From: Prionace glauca
Taxonomy: Eukaryota; Chordata; Chondrichthyes; Carcharhiniformes; Carcharhinidae
DNA length: 64,000 bases
NCBI GenBank assembly: GCA_037974335.1
Contig: CM075760.1
Location: 15,742,059-15,806,058 of the forward strand
Direction of reading: 5' to 3'
This document shows positions 19,564-30,499 of this stretch, one piece after another; within the stretch, counting starts at the first letter, position 1, and each line of letters opens with the position of its first letter. A program made the translations under genes and the position numbers. The notes under the pieces were generated by a model. That model was given only the letters and a program-made list of their open reading frames with translations. It did no database searches and had not been told where the DNA came from.

Positions 19564-20337
19564 ATGCCACCCATTACTTCGTGTTTATTCCTCACAGCGG
19601 CTGCTCTGTTAATCGGTAAATTCACAGGTTGCACAAACCCGTGTTTCACATCTTTGTTACTCATTAAATTAGCTCATAGGTAACAATAGATTGATCAAAG
19701 ATTGGTAAATTAACCAGATCCGCTTTGTCTCCACACGGCCTGTGGCAAACACTGGAGTTTAAAACCTATGGACAGTATTTGGTTTCTCTTTCAAGTTACA
19801 TGAAACGCAGGCGGGGACTGATCCCCATAGACAGTGTCAATGTACGTTCATGTAAAGATTAGTATTCAATCCAAACACTTCCCAGTTCCAGTTCCTGAGC
19901 TGTGGGAACTATGTTTAACTTTAGTGACGCCGATTTGTTTATCGGGCTGTAATTCAGAGCAAGAAGACAATTCTGTCGGATAAACGTATTTTACTGACAT
20001 CGTCTGATTTCATGTTGTTCTTAATTCTTACAGGACATTGTGGAGGAGACTCTGTAACACAGACACCGCCTGCAGTCACAGTGAGTGAAAGAGATGATAT
20101 TCAGTTGTTCTGTAACTTTACAACTACAGACAACAACCCGAATATATTCTGGTATTATCAGTATCCCAGCGGGTCCATGGAGTTTCTGTTTCGGAGAGAT
20201 AGATACAACGGGAACACAGAGAGATTCCCTGGGGACCGATTCTCTGCGGAGTTTGATTTTGTGAAGAGCACCGTCCCTTTGAAAGTGTCTAAAACAGAGC
20301 TGAGAGACTCCGGGGTGTATTACTGCGCACTGAGACC
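19564..20337 (+). CDS. TCR alpha/delta-type V gene (leader and V exons), intact
   Basis: The leader exon 19564-19615 encodes MPPITSCLFLTAAALLI, a hydrophobic signal peptide, with donor G|GTAAAT. The V exon runs from 20034, after acceptor ttcttacag, to 20337. Phases agree: one leader base plus GA gives Gly. The V domain begins GHCGGDSVTQTPPAVTV and has Cys in IQLFCNF, Trp in IFWYYQYP, and the FR3 end LRDSGVYYCAL. It is open throughout. The 418-bp intron is ordinary. Start GDSVTQ, end YYCAL and a 23-spacer RSS point to TCR alpha/delta V rather than Ig VH. It lies on the opposite strand to the V pseudogene near 9.6 kb and to the IgM cluster. No J or C segment of a TCR was found in the window. 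The open frame beyond 20337 only reads through the RSS. Confidence 0.85.
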
Positions 20338-20376
20338 CACAGAGACACAGAGCTGTGCTGAACCTGTACAAAAACT
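20338..20376 (+). promoter_or_regulatory. Recombination signal sequence, 23-bp spacer (TCR V)
   Basis: Heptamer CACAGAG (20338-20344, one change from consensus), a 23-base spacer (20345-20367) and nonamer ACAAAAACT (20368-20376, one change) follow the V exon directly. Confidence 0.9.
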
Positions 20377-20379
20377 CTC

Positions 20380-21035
20380 AGAGCGTCACTCAGTAATTTG
20401 GGCAATTGAGTGAATGATAGTGTACTTATCTGACCTTTCTTGATGCCCCACAGTGTGTTTAGATGCAAGAGAGATTCCACAGCTCGTCTTCGAAATAGCG
20501 TCCTTATGATCTGCAACTCCGAACTGAGAGGGTAGTCGATGCCCCTAATTAAACATCTCATCCGAAATCCGGCATGTCTCACATTTCATCATTCCCCTCG
20601 GTTGCACTGGCGCATCTGAATGCATCGTGAGACTGGGATTGTGAAAATATCTGCTTCACAGGCGATAGAGCGAAGAACTGAACCTCCCCTGGCAAATGGT
20701 GTTTGTAGAATAATACTTGTACTGTTAATTTTGAGATATTTGCACCATTTTGACAATGAATATTTAACTTATATTAAATTATTTAAATGCGAGTAGATTA
20801 GTGTAAAGCTTTGTGGCGGTGATTAGGTTAATAACTGAGGCTTAGATCGGAAGCAGCCTCTTGGTGCCTCAATAACCCGCTCTCCTTGAACAGGCGGTCA
20901 GTTTCCATCAGGTTCACACAATAGCTGCCCAGATTGTTTTTATTATAGAAATAATCCAATTGTCCTGTGGAGTGAAACAATACTCATATTAACCTGGAAT
21001 CATGGAAATCAATGCTCATCCCGATGGAAACAGCT
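20380..21035. other. Spacer with no recognised feature
   Basis: No domain-bearing frame is seen. The part near 20440-20640 has the look of an old interspersed repeat but could not be named. Confidence 0.4.
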
Positions 21036-21039
21036 GGAC

Positions 21040-21310
21040 CCTTGAATCAACTGTTACGCAAGGAACTACAAAAGATTGTGAATGTAACCCAAACCATCAG
21101 GCAAACCAGCCTCCATTCCATTGACTCTGCTTACACTTCCCGCTGCCTCGGCAAAGCAGCCAGCATAATTAAGGAACCCAGAACATTCTTTCTTCCATCT
21201 TCTTCCCGTCGGGAAAAAATACAAAAGTCTGAGGTCACGTACCAATAGACTCATGAATAACTTTTTCCCTGCTACCATCAGACTTTTGAATTAATCTACC
21301 TTCCATGAAG
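21040..21310 (+). mobile_element. Non-LTR retrotransposon ORF2 C-terminal fragment
   Basis: The plus strand encodes a diverged C-terminus with ELQKIVNVTQTIRQTSLHSI, SRCLGKAASIIKEPRTF and LPSSSRREKIQKSEV, a pattern common at the end of LINE ORF2 proteins of fishes. A stop interrupts it before the final CYHQTF segment. It is a different family from the CR1 copies. Confidence 0.55.
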
Positions 21311-21474
21311 TGTATGTTTCTCTACACTCCAGCTGTGACTGTAAAATTATATTCTGCACTCTCTCGTTCCCTTCTCTATGAACGGTATGTTTTGTCTCTA
21401 TAGCGCGCAAGAATCTGTATATTGACGCGAATCTCCTGTCAAAATTAGGAGAAAACAAATAAAGAACAAAGAAC

Positions 21475-21790
21475 AACACAGCACGGGAAACAGGCCCTTC
21501 GGCCCAACGAGCCCGCGCCGCCGTCCCATGGTCAGTGACCTATTCATGACTCTAGTCTATGCCTAATGTGTGAGGATCAGGGAGGTCCAATATAGGGACA
21601 ATTTGTTACCCAATCAATCAGCCTAAAAGCACATTTTTGGGATGTGGGAGGAAACCGGAGCACCCGGAGGAAACCCACGCAACCACGGGGAGAACGCGCA
21701 AACTCCCACGGACACAGGCCCAAATCCATGTGTCCGCACAGCAACAGAGATAGTCTCTGAGCTGCTATGATGCCCTCGAGATGGGGGAAT
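21475..21790 (-). repeat. SINE, minus strand
   Basis: The complement is near full length: gaaacaggcccttcggccca, gggatgtgggaggaaaccgg and gagcacccggaggaaaccca are present. Confidence 0.7.
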
Positions 21791-22170
21791 CGACAAGGGG
21801 AAATATTACGTATTGGAACAAATCGCGAGGGAAATGGATCACAATATTCGGAAGGAGGTGCTGTTGTGAATGGTGTTATTGATGATTGAGTGGAAAGTGT
21901 TGGATCGTTGGGCTACTGGTGGTTCGTTCCCTTCCCTCCCGTTGAATTCCTGCCTGTGATAAGAAACATGGATTCATTTTAACTGCCAGTTCATAGGAGA
22001 AAGGGAATAACCAACACACCACAGCAGTGCTGCAGGATCAACGGAACTAAAGAGACTTGTATAGAATTGTAAACAGTATCGTCATGCTGCAGTTCTGGAA
22101 CAGGTTTTCAGAAATAGAATTGTGGTCATTGACACACAAGTTTAGAATATATTTAACTGCTGTTGTCTCA

Positions 22171-22191
22171 GTCTCTGTGGCGCAATTGGTC

Positions 22192-22227
<36 letters not shown>

Positions 22228-22244
22228 GAGACCACCCAGGGACG
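22171..22244 (+). tRNA. tRNA-Asn (GTT)
   Basis: A 74-nt cloverleaf can be drawn with acceptor GTCTCTG/CAGGGAC, D arm GCGCAATTGGTCAGCGC, anticodon loop CTGTTAA (GTT), a perfect T stem around TTCGAGA and discriminator G. A T-run just downstream (gattttttgc) would serve as the Pol III terminator. It is very close to the vertebrate tRNA-Asn consensus and the best-preserved Asn copy here. Confidence 0.93.
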
Positions 22245-23948
22245 GATTTTTGCTATTTTTCTCACTATCAGCATTCACGGGTAAACAGTTGCCTGTTTCA
22301 ACTCATTGAAAAGTCTGGAACTACGAGAGAGAATTTGGTCGTGTACAAGCTGAGACATTGTATATGCCTCTGATTCTGTGTGTGCCCTTGTATCTCTCGA
22401 GTTACCAGGATCTCTGCATGTCTGCGTCTGAATCTAGTGTGCCCCTACATCTACATGTGTCCCTGAATCTGTGTATGCCCCCCTGTTTCTCTGTAGGCTC
22501 CAATACCTGTGTGTGTGTGTGTGTAAATGTCTGATTCTTTGTGTCTTTTTTAAGACTAAACCGTGAAAATGTCGGACAAACGAATTGCAGAGAGCAGCAA
22601 TGTTTACCCACTAAGATTCTGAATTTGATTAACTCTGATAACTGCATCGAATGTACAATTTGAAGTTTCAAATAATCCCAAATTCAATCTCCAGACATTA
22701 TCTCCCAATGGGAAATGAAGAACACGGTTTATCTGCGGTGCCTGGTTATAAAAAGGGCGAATACGCCAGCCGAGAGCCTTCTATAAACTCCAATCTCGGA
22801 CAATATCGTTCAATATTCATATTTCAGCAACCGGTTCGCAGACTCACAAGAACCAGCACCTGCAGTCGCTGTGGTCCGCCAGCAGATGGTGGTGTTGTAT
22901 CACTTTAATCACAAGGTTAGTGCAGCAGGTTTGAGGAGATATTTGAGGAAAATTTATTTCCCTGTTTCCATGGAAAGAGAACAATCAGTAAAGCAATGGC
23001 ATTAATGTCTCTGTCAGTAAGATTCACAGGGAAATCTGGCCGAAGGATAATGAATTTAATACTTGCATTCCTATTTACCTTCCCGCTAGTGAACATGTCG
23101 ATTACCAGCTAATTATTGTATAACCTTACATTTTAGTGATTTAAAGATTTGTCTATTTTATCGTCCAGACATTATCAAATAATATTTCATTATAATTGGA
23201 CACATGCCTCTCTTTCGCTGGATTTTCCATTCCTCGGCGCTCATTTTTTTCCTTAGTCCGTTCAGAAATCCAGCCGAACCCTGCCTCTATAATATGTTCT
23301 GTGTATATGTAAATATAGTTCCCTGTTATAATTTTTGACTTTAGCACAATTCGAGCCCTAACTTACTTTGATCTATAACACAATTTCATCCACACAATTA
23401 TACTGCACTTTTTAGTTAATATCCATCTATTTTTCTCACTCGCTCTTTGTTCGATTCCATCTATTAGACACATTTTATCGAAAAACAATTAGTGAGAAAG
23501 TGTCTGCTTTATTAGTGATACACGGGTGTGTTCAGTAGTGCATGACATAGAGCCTAGCACAATAATATCTGAGATGGAGCCTAATGTAACGTAAGTGAAC
23601 TCTTGACTAAGTAATAATAGTCCAGAGACGATGACTTGTAGCATTTATCATGGCATGTCTATATGTATTAATAAATGAAGCGGCATGTAATGTAGTGTAA
23701 ACAGTTGCAAAGTCTATTGCAATAATGATTCAAATGAGTCAAACGCAGTATATAAAGAGACATGGCCTAGTGCATTACTGTACAAGACTGCACCAAATGT
23801 GTGATTGTAGTGAACACTGCCATGAACAGTCATAAATGAGACAAGGTTAATTGTAGCCGTTATCGAAGCACAGCCCAGTGCATGAATAATGAAATTAAGC
23901 TTCAGATTGCGTGATCATTGGTCACAAACTGGTTCAGCTGCTGTCTTA

Positions 23949-24022
23949 GTCTCTGTAGCGCAATTGGTCAGCGCGTTTGGCTATTAATGGAAAGGTTGGT
24001 GGTTCGAGACCACCCAAAGTCG
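23949..24022 (+). pseudogene. tRNA-Asn-like pseudogene
   Basis: It aligns with the Asn gene at 22171 along its length, but the anticodon reads ATT, the anticodon stem has a G-G mismatch and the acceptor stem has two mismatches (3' strand CAAAGTC). The A and B boxes are still recognisable. Confidence 0.8.
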
Positions 24023-24554
24023 GAATTTTACTATTTCCTCATCATCAGCATTCACGGGTAAACAGTTGCCTGTTGCCAATGGATCCGTGGATGCCAATAA
24101 AAAATAGCTGTGAATTGTTCCTGTTATCTGGTATTACCAACATTATTTAATGATGATTGACTTCAAACATATTACACATAACATTTTATATATATATATA
24201 TCTGTACACCATTACATGTATATATATCGTGTATATATACCTTTAAACATAAAAAAAAACAACTGAAAAATGAGCTATTGGCTGAGCGTTTGTTCCAATT
24301 CCACATCCCTGCTTCCATTCATTCCTGGATAGATCATAAATCTGTCTAACCCAAACTGAAATGTGTTCAATGATGGAGCATCAACATCCTCTGGAGTCGA
24401 GAAATCCCAAGATTCACCAGCCTTTGAGTAAAGCATTTTCTCCTCATCACAGTTCTAAATCATCAGCGCCTTATCCTGAGATTGTGTCGATGTCGAAATA
24501 AAACTAAAGGTAGGTGACTCATGGATGAAGTAATAGTTTGAAGCCAGCCAGATT

Positions 24555-24625
24555 CCCTGGTGGTCTAGTGGTTAGGATTCGGCGCTTTCACCGCCACGGC
24601 CCGGGTTCGATTCCCGGTCAGGGAA
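24555..24625 (+). tRNA. tRNA-Glu (TTC)
   Basis: TCCCTGG/TCAGGGAA acceptor, GGTCTAGTGGTTAGGATT D region, anticodon loop CTTTCAC (TTC) and T stem CCGGG/CCCGG are intact. It is one base shorter than the usual 72 because the variable region lacks a C, and the first anticodon-stem pair is C-A. It may be functional but slightly worn. Confidence 0.82.
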
Positions 24626-25046
24626 TGTAGATTTATTGCTGTACAACAATCCTGTGTTACTTCCCGCTCTGCACCAGTTCTGTTGGAATCAGAATCAGAG
24701 AGATTTCCTCTTTAGTATCTGAATTGGAAATGTCACATTTAAAGAACAGAGGAAAAAAAGGAGCGACAGGTTACAAAGCGCTGATGGTACAAATGCTGAG
24801 ATTATTGGAAGAAAGATGAAAATGATGCATTAATGAATGGGTAGAAATCATTGATCCCTAAGATATTTGCGAGACGAACGCTTTTAAATATTGGTGTTGG
24901 GGATAAGATGTACAATCAGATAGAAAGTAAGGGTTATCTTCCTGAATTCAGTGACATGGGCTCTCAGTCTGACCATCGGAACCTGCAGCAACACAGCGCA
25001 GTTGAACATTGCAGACAGGCTGATTTGCTCCATTAGTTTTCCAGTT
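24626..25046. repeat. Glu-Val intergenic duplication unit
   Basis: Sequence after the Glu copies (tagatttattgctgtacaac, ttgttacttcccgctctgc-like) recurs after the Glu copies at 27643 and 32050. Sequence before the Val genes (gatgaaaatgatgcattaat, gggtagaaatcattg) recurs at 27820-27900 and 29670-29894. These blocks show that whole tRNA-bearing segments were duplicated. Confidence 0.8.
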
Positions 25047-25119
25047 GTTTCTGTAGTGTAGTGGTTATCACATTCGCTTCACACGTGAAAGGTCCCCCGT
25101 TCGAAACCGGGCAAAAACA
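25047..25119 (+). tRNA. tRNA-Val (CAC)
   Basis: A 73-nt form with GTTTCTG acceptor, GTAGTGTAGTGGTTATCAC D region, loop TTCACAC (CAC) and TTCGAAA T loop. There is one mismatch in the T stem (C-C) and one in the acceptor stem (C-A), so function is uncertain. Confidence 0.8.
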
Positions 25120-25136
25120 TTCATTAAGCTTTCTCA

Positions 25137-25318
25137 TGCCGGGGAAGGGAAAAAGACGCGGGTTGATGGGTTTTTGATGAGAGAGGGGATTAAGGGTTAT
25201 GGGGAGAGGGCGGGAATGTGGAACTGAGCCACGACAGATCAGCCATGATCTTATTGAATGGCGGGCCAGGCTCGAAGGGCTAGTTGGCCTACTCCTGCTC
25301 CTATTTCTTATGTTCATT
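25137..25318 (+). mobile_element. CR1-type LINE, very short 3' end
   Basis: The last codons (gggttgatgggtttttgatg), the 3' UTR (cagatcagccatgatcttat) and the tail (tttcttatgttc) match the young CR1 copies. It sits just after tRNA-Val and is absent from the paralogous position at 29968, so it arrived after the duplication. Confidence 0.85.
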
Positions 25319-25319
25319 A

Positions 25320-25575
25320 CCTGAACCTCGATGTTAGAGGCCTGTTATCATTGCCCTCAAATACTTTCCGTGAAATAAGAACCTATTTTACATACTGACA
25401 GGGAAGTTCGATTTTGACATCGAGCACATATCCGCATCTCATTCAGTCAACAAAGAATTTAATGGGTTTATAGGCGCTGACTAATATGGTTAATCACCAT
25501 CTGATCACTGTTCGATAGTAGTCTGTGCTTAAAAAGACAGATACGAGTTATACAGAGGAAATGACACACATTTCA
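25320..25575. repeat. Duplicated spacer, paralog of 30035-30320
   Basis: Shared strings include gacagggaag, tttaatgggttt, aatatggttaatcacc and gaaatg-cacacatttcac. No gene is seen in it. Confidence 0.7.
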
Positions 25576-25672
25576 CAGAAGAATCACATGACGAAAAGGA
25601 CACTACACACACTCCTGCTTTCAATCTGAGCTGTGAGGCTACAGCAATAAGGACCAAAACTCAAACCCATTT

Positions 25673-25754
25673 TAGTAGCAGTGGGATTCGAACCCACACC
25701 TTCACAGAGACTGGAGTCTTAATCCAGCGCCTTAGACCGCTCGGCCACACTACT
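25673..25754 (-). tRNA. tRNA-Leu (AAG)
   Basis: The 82-nt class II form on the minus strand has acceptor AGTAGTG/TGCTACT, D arm GGCCGAGCGGTCTAAGGC, anticodon stem CTGGA/TCCAG with loop TTAAGAC (AAG), a long variable arm and a T stem GTGGG/CCCAC around TTCGAAT. A T-run lies shortly downstream on the minus strand. Confidence 0.9.
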
Positions 25755-25779
25755 ACATTAGGGTGTATCATAATCATAT

Positions 25780-25965
25780 TATTTAATGGAAATGTTACTG
25801 AAATTCGTATAAAGCAATGCAGTTGGGGAAGACCATGGGGAGGATTGAGACAGATCCTTCCCTGTACCAGATAAGCCTGAACTGTGTGACAAACAGAAAT
25901 CATTTCCAGTCAGAAACACAATGAGCTGCACTGAACGGACAGCATCATTTAAACGGTCCTTAAGC
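25780..25965. repeat. Third copy of the Leu-flank block
   Basis: Sequence after this Leu gene (atcatttccagtcagaaaca, caatgagctgcactgaacgg) resembles the blocks at 26400-26580 and 33380-33560 that follow the other two Leu genes. Confidence 0.65.
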
Positions 25966-25989
25966 TCGTCGCTTCTCAATTTCCTTTTG

Positions 25990-26250
25990 CTGTTTTTTGA
26001 AGGTAAGCAGTGGGGATGTGGAGATGGCCTTCGCATGATATTCGCCTCCATCGATTGTACACTTAAGAAGATGCCACAGCTTCTGAACTCTGGGGACTGA
26101 CTGGGGGAGGAAGAACACTGAGGAGTCCCAGAGGAGGTCGGTGCGTGATTTTTTTTGGTGTGTCGTATCGGAACTGACGATTGATGAGTCAAATGCAATA
26201 TTCTGTTCTTACAGGGACATCTGTCAAAAACGGCACCGCACACACTCCTG
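25990..26250 (-). mobile_element. Penelope-linked repeat fragment, copy 1
   Basis: This block (tgtggagatggccttcgc, gaggaggtcggtgcgtg, cggaactgacgattgatgag) matches 32970-33230 and lies in the same place relative to a Leu gene. It carries no open domain here. Confidence 0.5.
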
Positions 26251-26305
26251 CATCCAACCACAGTTGTTGGATTTCAACTCCAAGGTCAAAAACTTGCACC
26301 AACTC

Positions 26306-26387
26306 TGGCAGCGGTGGGATTCGAACCCACGCCTCGATAGAGACTGGAGCCTAAATCCAGCGCCTTAGACCGCTCGGCCACGCTACC
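26306..26387 (-). tRNA. tRNA-Leu (TAG)
   Basis: The 82-nt minus-strand form has acceptor GGTAGCG/CGCTGCC with discriminator A, D arm GGCCGAGCGGTCTAAGGC, loop TTTAGGC (TAG), variable arm and T stem GTGGG/CCCAC. All stems pair well. It is probably functional. Confidence 0.93.
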
Positions 26388-26780
26388 ACACAGCAAGGTA
26401 TCATAATCATGTATTTTTATTGCATTAATACTGAAATATATCAGAATCCGTGGAGCTGGGATGGGCCATGAGGAAATCGTATCCGAATCAGATGATCCTG
26501 AAATGTGCAGCAAACAAAAATCATCTCCAGTCAGAGACACAATGAGCTGCAGTGAGGAGCCGGCTCCATTTAAACTGAATTAACCTCGTCTGGACCCCAA
26601 AAAGGACAATATGTCTTCCTGTTGAACTGGCTCAGGATTTTCATTTGAGAAATGACAGAACACACGGCGAGGCTGAGATTTGAGCGTTCTGCAGGGAAAT
26701 AACTGAAATTTATTGTCACTGATTGGAGGAGAGCAATAAATCTTCATTCCCTGGCTTGCAATCAAAACAGCAGTGAAAGC
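26388..26780. repeat. Leu-flank duplication block, paralog of 33354-33745
   Basis: Shared strings include gaatcagatgatcctg, gtgcagcaaacaaaaatcat and gattggaggagagcaataaa. The two blocks follow tRNA-Leu copies at matching distances. Confidence 0.85.
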
Positions 26781-26789
26781 TTCAAACTC

Positions 26790-27570
26790 TAACCACCAGA
26801 CCTACAGATTACAGCGGGTTTTACAACCTGCTTTGTCCATGATCCTTTTGTTACTTTAATTTCCACGCCAGACCACTTGCACCAAAACCTAACACCTGCA
26901 AAATGTTACCATTTTCAACACCAGGGAAGTGTTCAGCCAATTGCAGCAATAATTCTACAATAGTTATCCCGTCCGAATCCCATGGAATGAAACTGGGCAG
27001 ATTTTTTTTTCCGAATCCTTTTTATTGAATACTGAGGGAAAAGTTCTATTCTTCATATTTTTGTAAATTTTAATTAGTCTGATGGGTTCACCCTGCATTC
27101 TCTAATTGTGAAATCAGGGGTCAGTCCTTAAAAGCGGCAGAATGTAAGGTTGGAGGATGTTTTATTTGACACAAGGAATGATGGACAAGGTAACACTGAG
27201 CTGGTGATTGCGGAACCCGGGTGTTCCAATGATGCAAAGTCATCGTTTTCACCACCATGGGCTCGATGACAGGTGTCAAGTGTGGAAATAAGCAGAATGC
27301 GTTTTTATAATGAGAAACCTGCCTATTGTGTGACGGAAGAGAAGGAAGAGAAAGGCTAAAATGAGGATGATCCGCTGATTGGGGAAGCCACTGTCAGCTT
27401 CCCTGTTGGATCAGTGGTTTGGATTCTGCACTGTGGCCACAAGTTTATATCACTTGTCTGTGAAATAAATATGACAACGTGACGGAGAAACTTGTATTTG
27501 GTGAATAAAAAGACAGAAACAAAACAAAAGGCAGTTGGCTCATGGATAATATAATACTTTATCGTGTAGT
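26790..27570. other. Spacer with no recognised feature
   Basis: No gene, clear repeat or tRNA was recognised between the Leu flank block and the Glu pseudogene. Confidence 0.45.
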
Positions 27571-27578
27571 CATCAACT

Positions 27579-27642
27579 TCCCTGGTGGTTAGGATTCGGT
27601 GCTCTCACCGCCGCTGCCCGGGTTCGATTCCCGGTCAGAGAA
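27579..27642 (+). pseudogene. tRNA-Glu pseudogene with D-arm deletion
   Basis: It matches tRNA-Glu(CTC) but reads TCCCTGGTGGTTAGG, so eight bases of the D region (tctagtgg) are missing, removing most of the D arm and A box. Deletion between the short repeats GGT/GGT is likely. The acceptor 3' strand also has GAGAA instead of GGGAA. Confidence 0.88.
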
Positions 27643-27924
27643 TGTAGATTTATTGCTGTACAACAATCCTGTGTTACTTCCCGGTCTGCACCAGTTCTAT
27701 TGGAGTCACTATCAGGGAGATTTCCTCTTTAGTATCTGAATTGGAAATGTTACATTTAAAGAACAAAGGAAAAAGGGAGTGACAGGATACAAAGCACTGA
27801 TGAGACAAAATGCGGATGATTTTTGGAAGAAAGATGAAAATGATGCATTAATGAATGGGTAGAAATCATTGCTCCCTTAGATATTTGCGAGACAAACGCT
27901 TTTAAATGTTTTTATTCTAACATG

Positions 27925-28560
27925 AATCATAAGAGGAGGAGCAGACCACTCGGCCCATCGAGATTTCCACCATTCAATATCATCATGGCTGATCTTTGGA
28001 TATAACTTAGTTTTTCCAGCAACTCCCCATATCCCTGAATTCTCCAAGAAATCAGAAACCTGTTTATCCCAACTTTATATGTGCTTGATGATGGGACATA
28101 CATCACTGTCAGGTACAGAGAATGCCAAAGATTCTCACCCTTTGAGTGAAGCAATTTCTGCTTATCTTAGCCCTAAATGATAATCTGTGCCGCATTGGGT
28201 CAGATTCCCGAACAGCAGAAAAAAGAAAATCTCTCAGCCTTCTTCCATCAAACCGAATCAGAACTGTGTAGGTTCAAAGAGATCACCTCATATTCTTCTA
28301 AACTACAGACAATTTCATCATAGGACAACTCACTGACCCCAGGGAGCAATCTGGTGAACCTTCTCCTTACCGTTTCTAATGCAAAGCATAAACATTTTTA
28401 AATGTGACTGTCACATCTGTGCAGAATATTCAACCTGACTTCAACAAAACCCTGTGTAACAGGAGAAAAACCTCGTTATTTTTAAACTCCTGTCTGCCGC
28501 CAGCAAGAACAAAATGTAATTTCCTTCCAATTAACTGCTGCACCTACATGTGTATTCCTT
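27925..28560 (-). mobile_element. Old CR1-type LINE 3' region
   Basis: The complement reads as a CR1 3' end (aggagcagaccactcggccc, catcatggctgatctttgga), then diverged ORF2 end (cctttgagtgaagcaatttc). It belongs to an older subfamily than the young copies. Confidence 0.65.
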
Positions 28561-28775
28561 GTGTAAATACATCTATTCTATTCTTAATATCAACATTTAT
28601 ATTTTTCAGCTCCTCAAATATGTTCTGGTCATTCTATATTTTTTCACGAAGAAGAAAATCGGTTTACTTTCCAAAGTTGCACCCGATCTGCCCCTATACT
28701 TAGAAGAGCACTCTGTTCCACCTCCCACTCTACCTGCCTTTTTCCTACGGTTTATTGTAACTAAACTTTGTGTGG

Positions 28776-28848
28776 AGGCTCCAGTGAGAATTGAACTCGC
28801 GACCCCTGGTTTACTAGACCAGTGCTCTAACCACTGAGCTACGGAGCC
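28776..28848 (-). tRNA. tRNA-Thr (AGT)
   Basis: The 73-nt minus-strand form has acceptor GGCTCCG/TGGAGCC, D arm GCTCAGTGGTTAGAGC, anticodon stem CTGGT/ACCAG with loop CTAGTAA (AGT), and a T arm with TTCAATT in place of TTCGAAT. The T-loop change makes function a little less certain. Confidence 0.85.
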
Positions 28849-28859
28849 AAATGCTATCG

Positions 28860-29195
28860 CCACCTTGCGGTACGAATAGCATTATCAGTGGATTGAGGAG
28901 CAGGATGGGGTTTGAGGTGGGGGATTTTTGATGAATGTGGAAATGTCTGAGGTGGAGAGCAGAAAGTTAAAAGCCGCAACTTGAAAGTGACATGATTTGA
29001 CACGTGTGCTGTGTGTGTATTTGACATGTATGTTGTGTATCTGACATGTATGTTCTTCAGAGTTTATCGTTAGTGTTACATCGCTGACTTCTCCAGCTCC
29101 GATGCCAGTTCATCCAGCTGGAAGATTTAGATGTTGTTCCCTTCACAGACGCTGTCGGGCGTGTTTTCATTAAATGAAGAATTGAACAAAAAATG
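28860..29195. other. Spacer with short GT-rich tract
   Basis: A small repeat of tgacatgtatgttgtgtat appears near 29000-29055. Nothing else is recognised. Confidence 0.4.
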
Positions 29196-29199
29196 ATTC

Positions 29200-29262
29200 A
29201 CTCCGTGACTGGGAATCGAAACCGCGTCACGGCGTCGATCCTGATCACTGGACCCTCATTGA
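29200..29262 (-). pseudogene. tRNA relic (Glu- or Asp-like)
   Basis: On the minus strand GGTCCAGTGATCAGGAT resembles a Glu D region and GGTTTCGATTCCCAGTCACGG a T arm and 3' acceptor end. The 5' acceptor and anticodon arm are not convincing. Confidence 0.45.
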
Positions 29263-29894
29263 TGCTGATGTGAGAGATTTGTAATGAATTGACCATCTCT
29301 GTATCCATTGCTTTATTTCCAATAATTTTGAACAAAAATAAGTTTCGATGAGAAATGACGGGAGGTGAAAATGACAGGATTTGAAGCTCAGTTAGAAATT
29401 CCCCATCCATCTTCTGGGCAGGGATTGCAGTCTCAATGTTGGCAATTCTGCAGCTTATATCGACAAACAGCCATTCAGCCTGTGTTCCTGTCTGTCTTCT
29501 CGATCGGAGTAACTCCGTTTGATAAAGTGTCATCTGGACTCGAAACGTCCGCCCTTTTCACTCCTTACAAGTGCTGTCAGACATTGGGAGATTTTGGAGC
29601 ATTTCCTCTTTTCCCATCCGCAGTAATTTGCTTTTATCACTGAAGACAATTGATTGGGATTATTCGAAGAAAGATGAAAATGATGCATTAATGAATGGGT
29701 AGAAATCATTGCTCCCTTAGATATTTGCCAGATGAAAGTTTTGAGGTTGGGATAAGTTGTACAATCAGATTGAAATAACGGTTATCTCCCTGAATTCAGT
29801 GACATGGGTTCTCAGTCTAACCATCGGAACCTGCAGCAACATGGCCTAGTTGAACACTGCAGATACGCAGATTCGCTATAGTGCACTGCCAGCT

Positions 29895-29967
29895 GTTTCT
29901 GTAGTGTAGTGGTTATCACGTTCATTTAACAGACAGAAAGTCCCCGGTTCGAAACCAGGCAGAAACA
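29895..29967 (+). pseudogene. tRNA-Val-like copy (AAC), weak anticodon stem
   Basis: Acceptor GTTTCTG/CAGAAAC is perfect and the D region matches tRNA-Val. The loop TTAACAG would read AAC, but the stem TTCAT/ACAGA pairs poorly and the T stem has one mismatch. It is the paralog of the Val gene at 25047 with a different anticodon. Confidence 0.75.
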
Positions 29968-30034
29968 ATTATTAAGCTTTCTCGTGTGGTGGAAGGGAAA
30001 ACTGTTTGATTTCAGTTTGTTGCTCAACATGAAC

Positions 30035-30320
30035 CGAACTTCGATGTTAAACACATGTTATCTTTGATCGGATATCACCCTCAAATATTTTCTGTGAAAT
30101 TATAAACACGTTATTTTGACGAAAAGACAGGGAAGTCGATTTTGACACCGAGCATTTATCCGCATCTTATTCAGTCTACAACAGATTTAATGGGTTTCTA
30201 GGTGCAGATTAATATGGTTAATCACCGTCTGAAATATCTGATAGTAGTATGTGCTCAAAAAGACAAGTGATACTGTAAGTGAACTAGAGGAAATGGCACA
30301 CATTTCACGGAAGAATATAT
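30035..30320. repeat. Duplicated spacer, paralog of 25320-25575
   Basis: It follows the Val-like copy as its counterpart follows tRNA-Val. It shares long strings such as taatatggttaatcacc and cacacatttcac. Confidence 0.7.
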
Positions 30321-30499
30321 TTTAAAATCGTTTTTCATCACTAAGAAACAGGAGAAACCAATCAGACAGATGAGGGAATCGAGACTCAGTGCGGATCTAC
30401 TGGACTTTCCTTAAACGGACAGAATTTATGTGCCTGAATGTTTCAATCCCGTAATAAAAATGCTGATCAGTTCCCTTTGCCTCCCGTTGAATTCCTCTC

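Larger units (their letters stand above)
21960..24490. repeat. tRNA-Asn duplication unit A (two Asn copies)
   Basis: The flank upstream of the Asn gene (21960-22170) is about 90% the same as 30525-30700. The flank downstream of the second Asn copy (24030-24480) matches 30790-31230. Both units include an old minus-strand CR1 3' scrap (24290-24480 and 31010-31230), so the LINE predates the duplication. Between the two Asn copies, 22250-23940 is AT-rich and holds no gene I can support. Confidence 0.75.
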
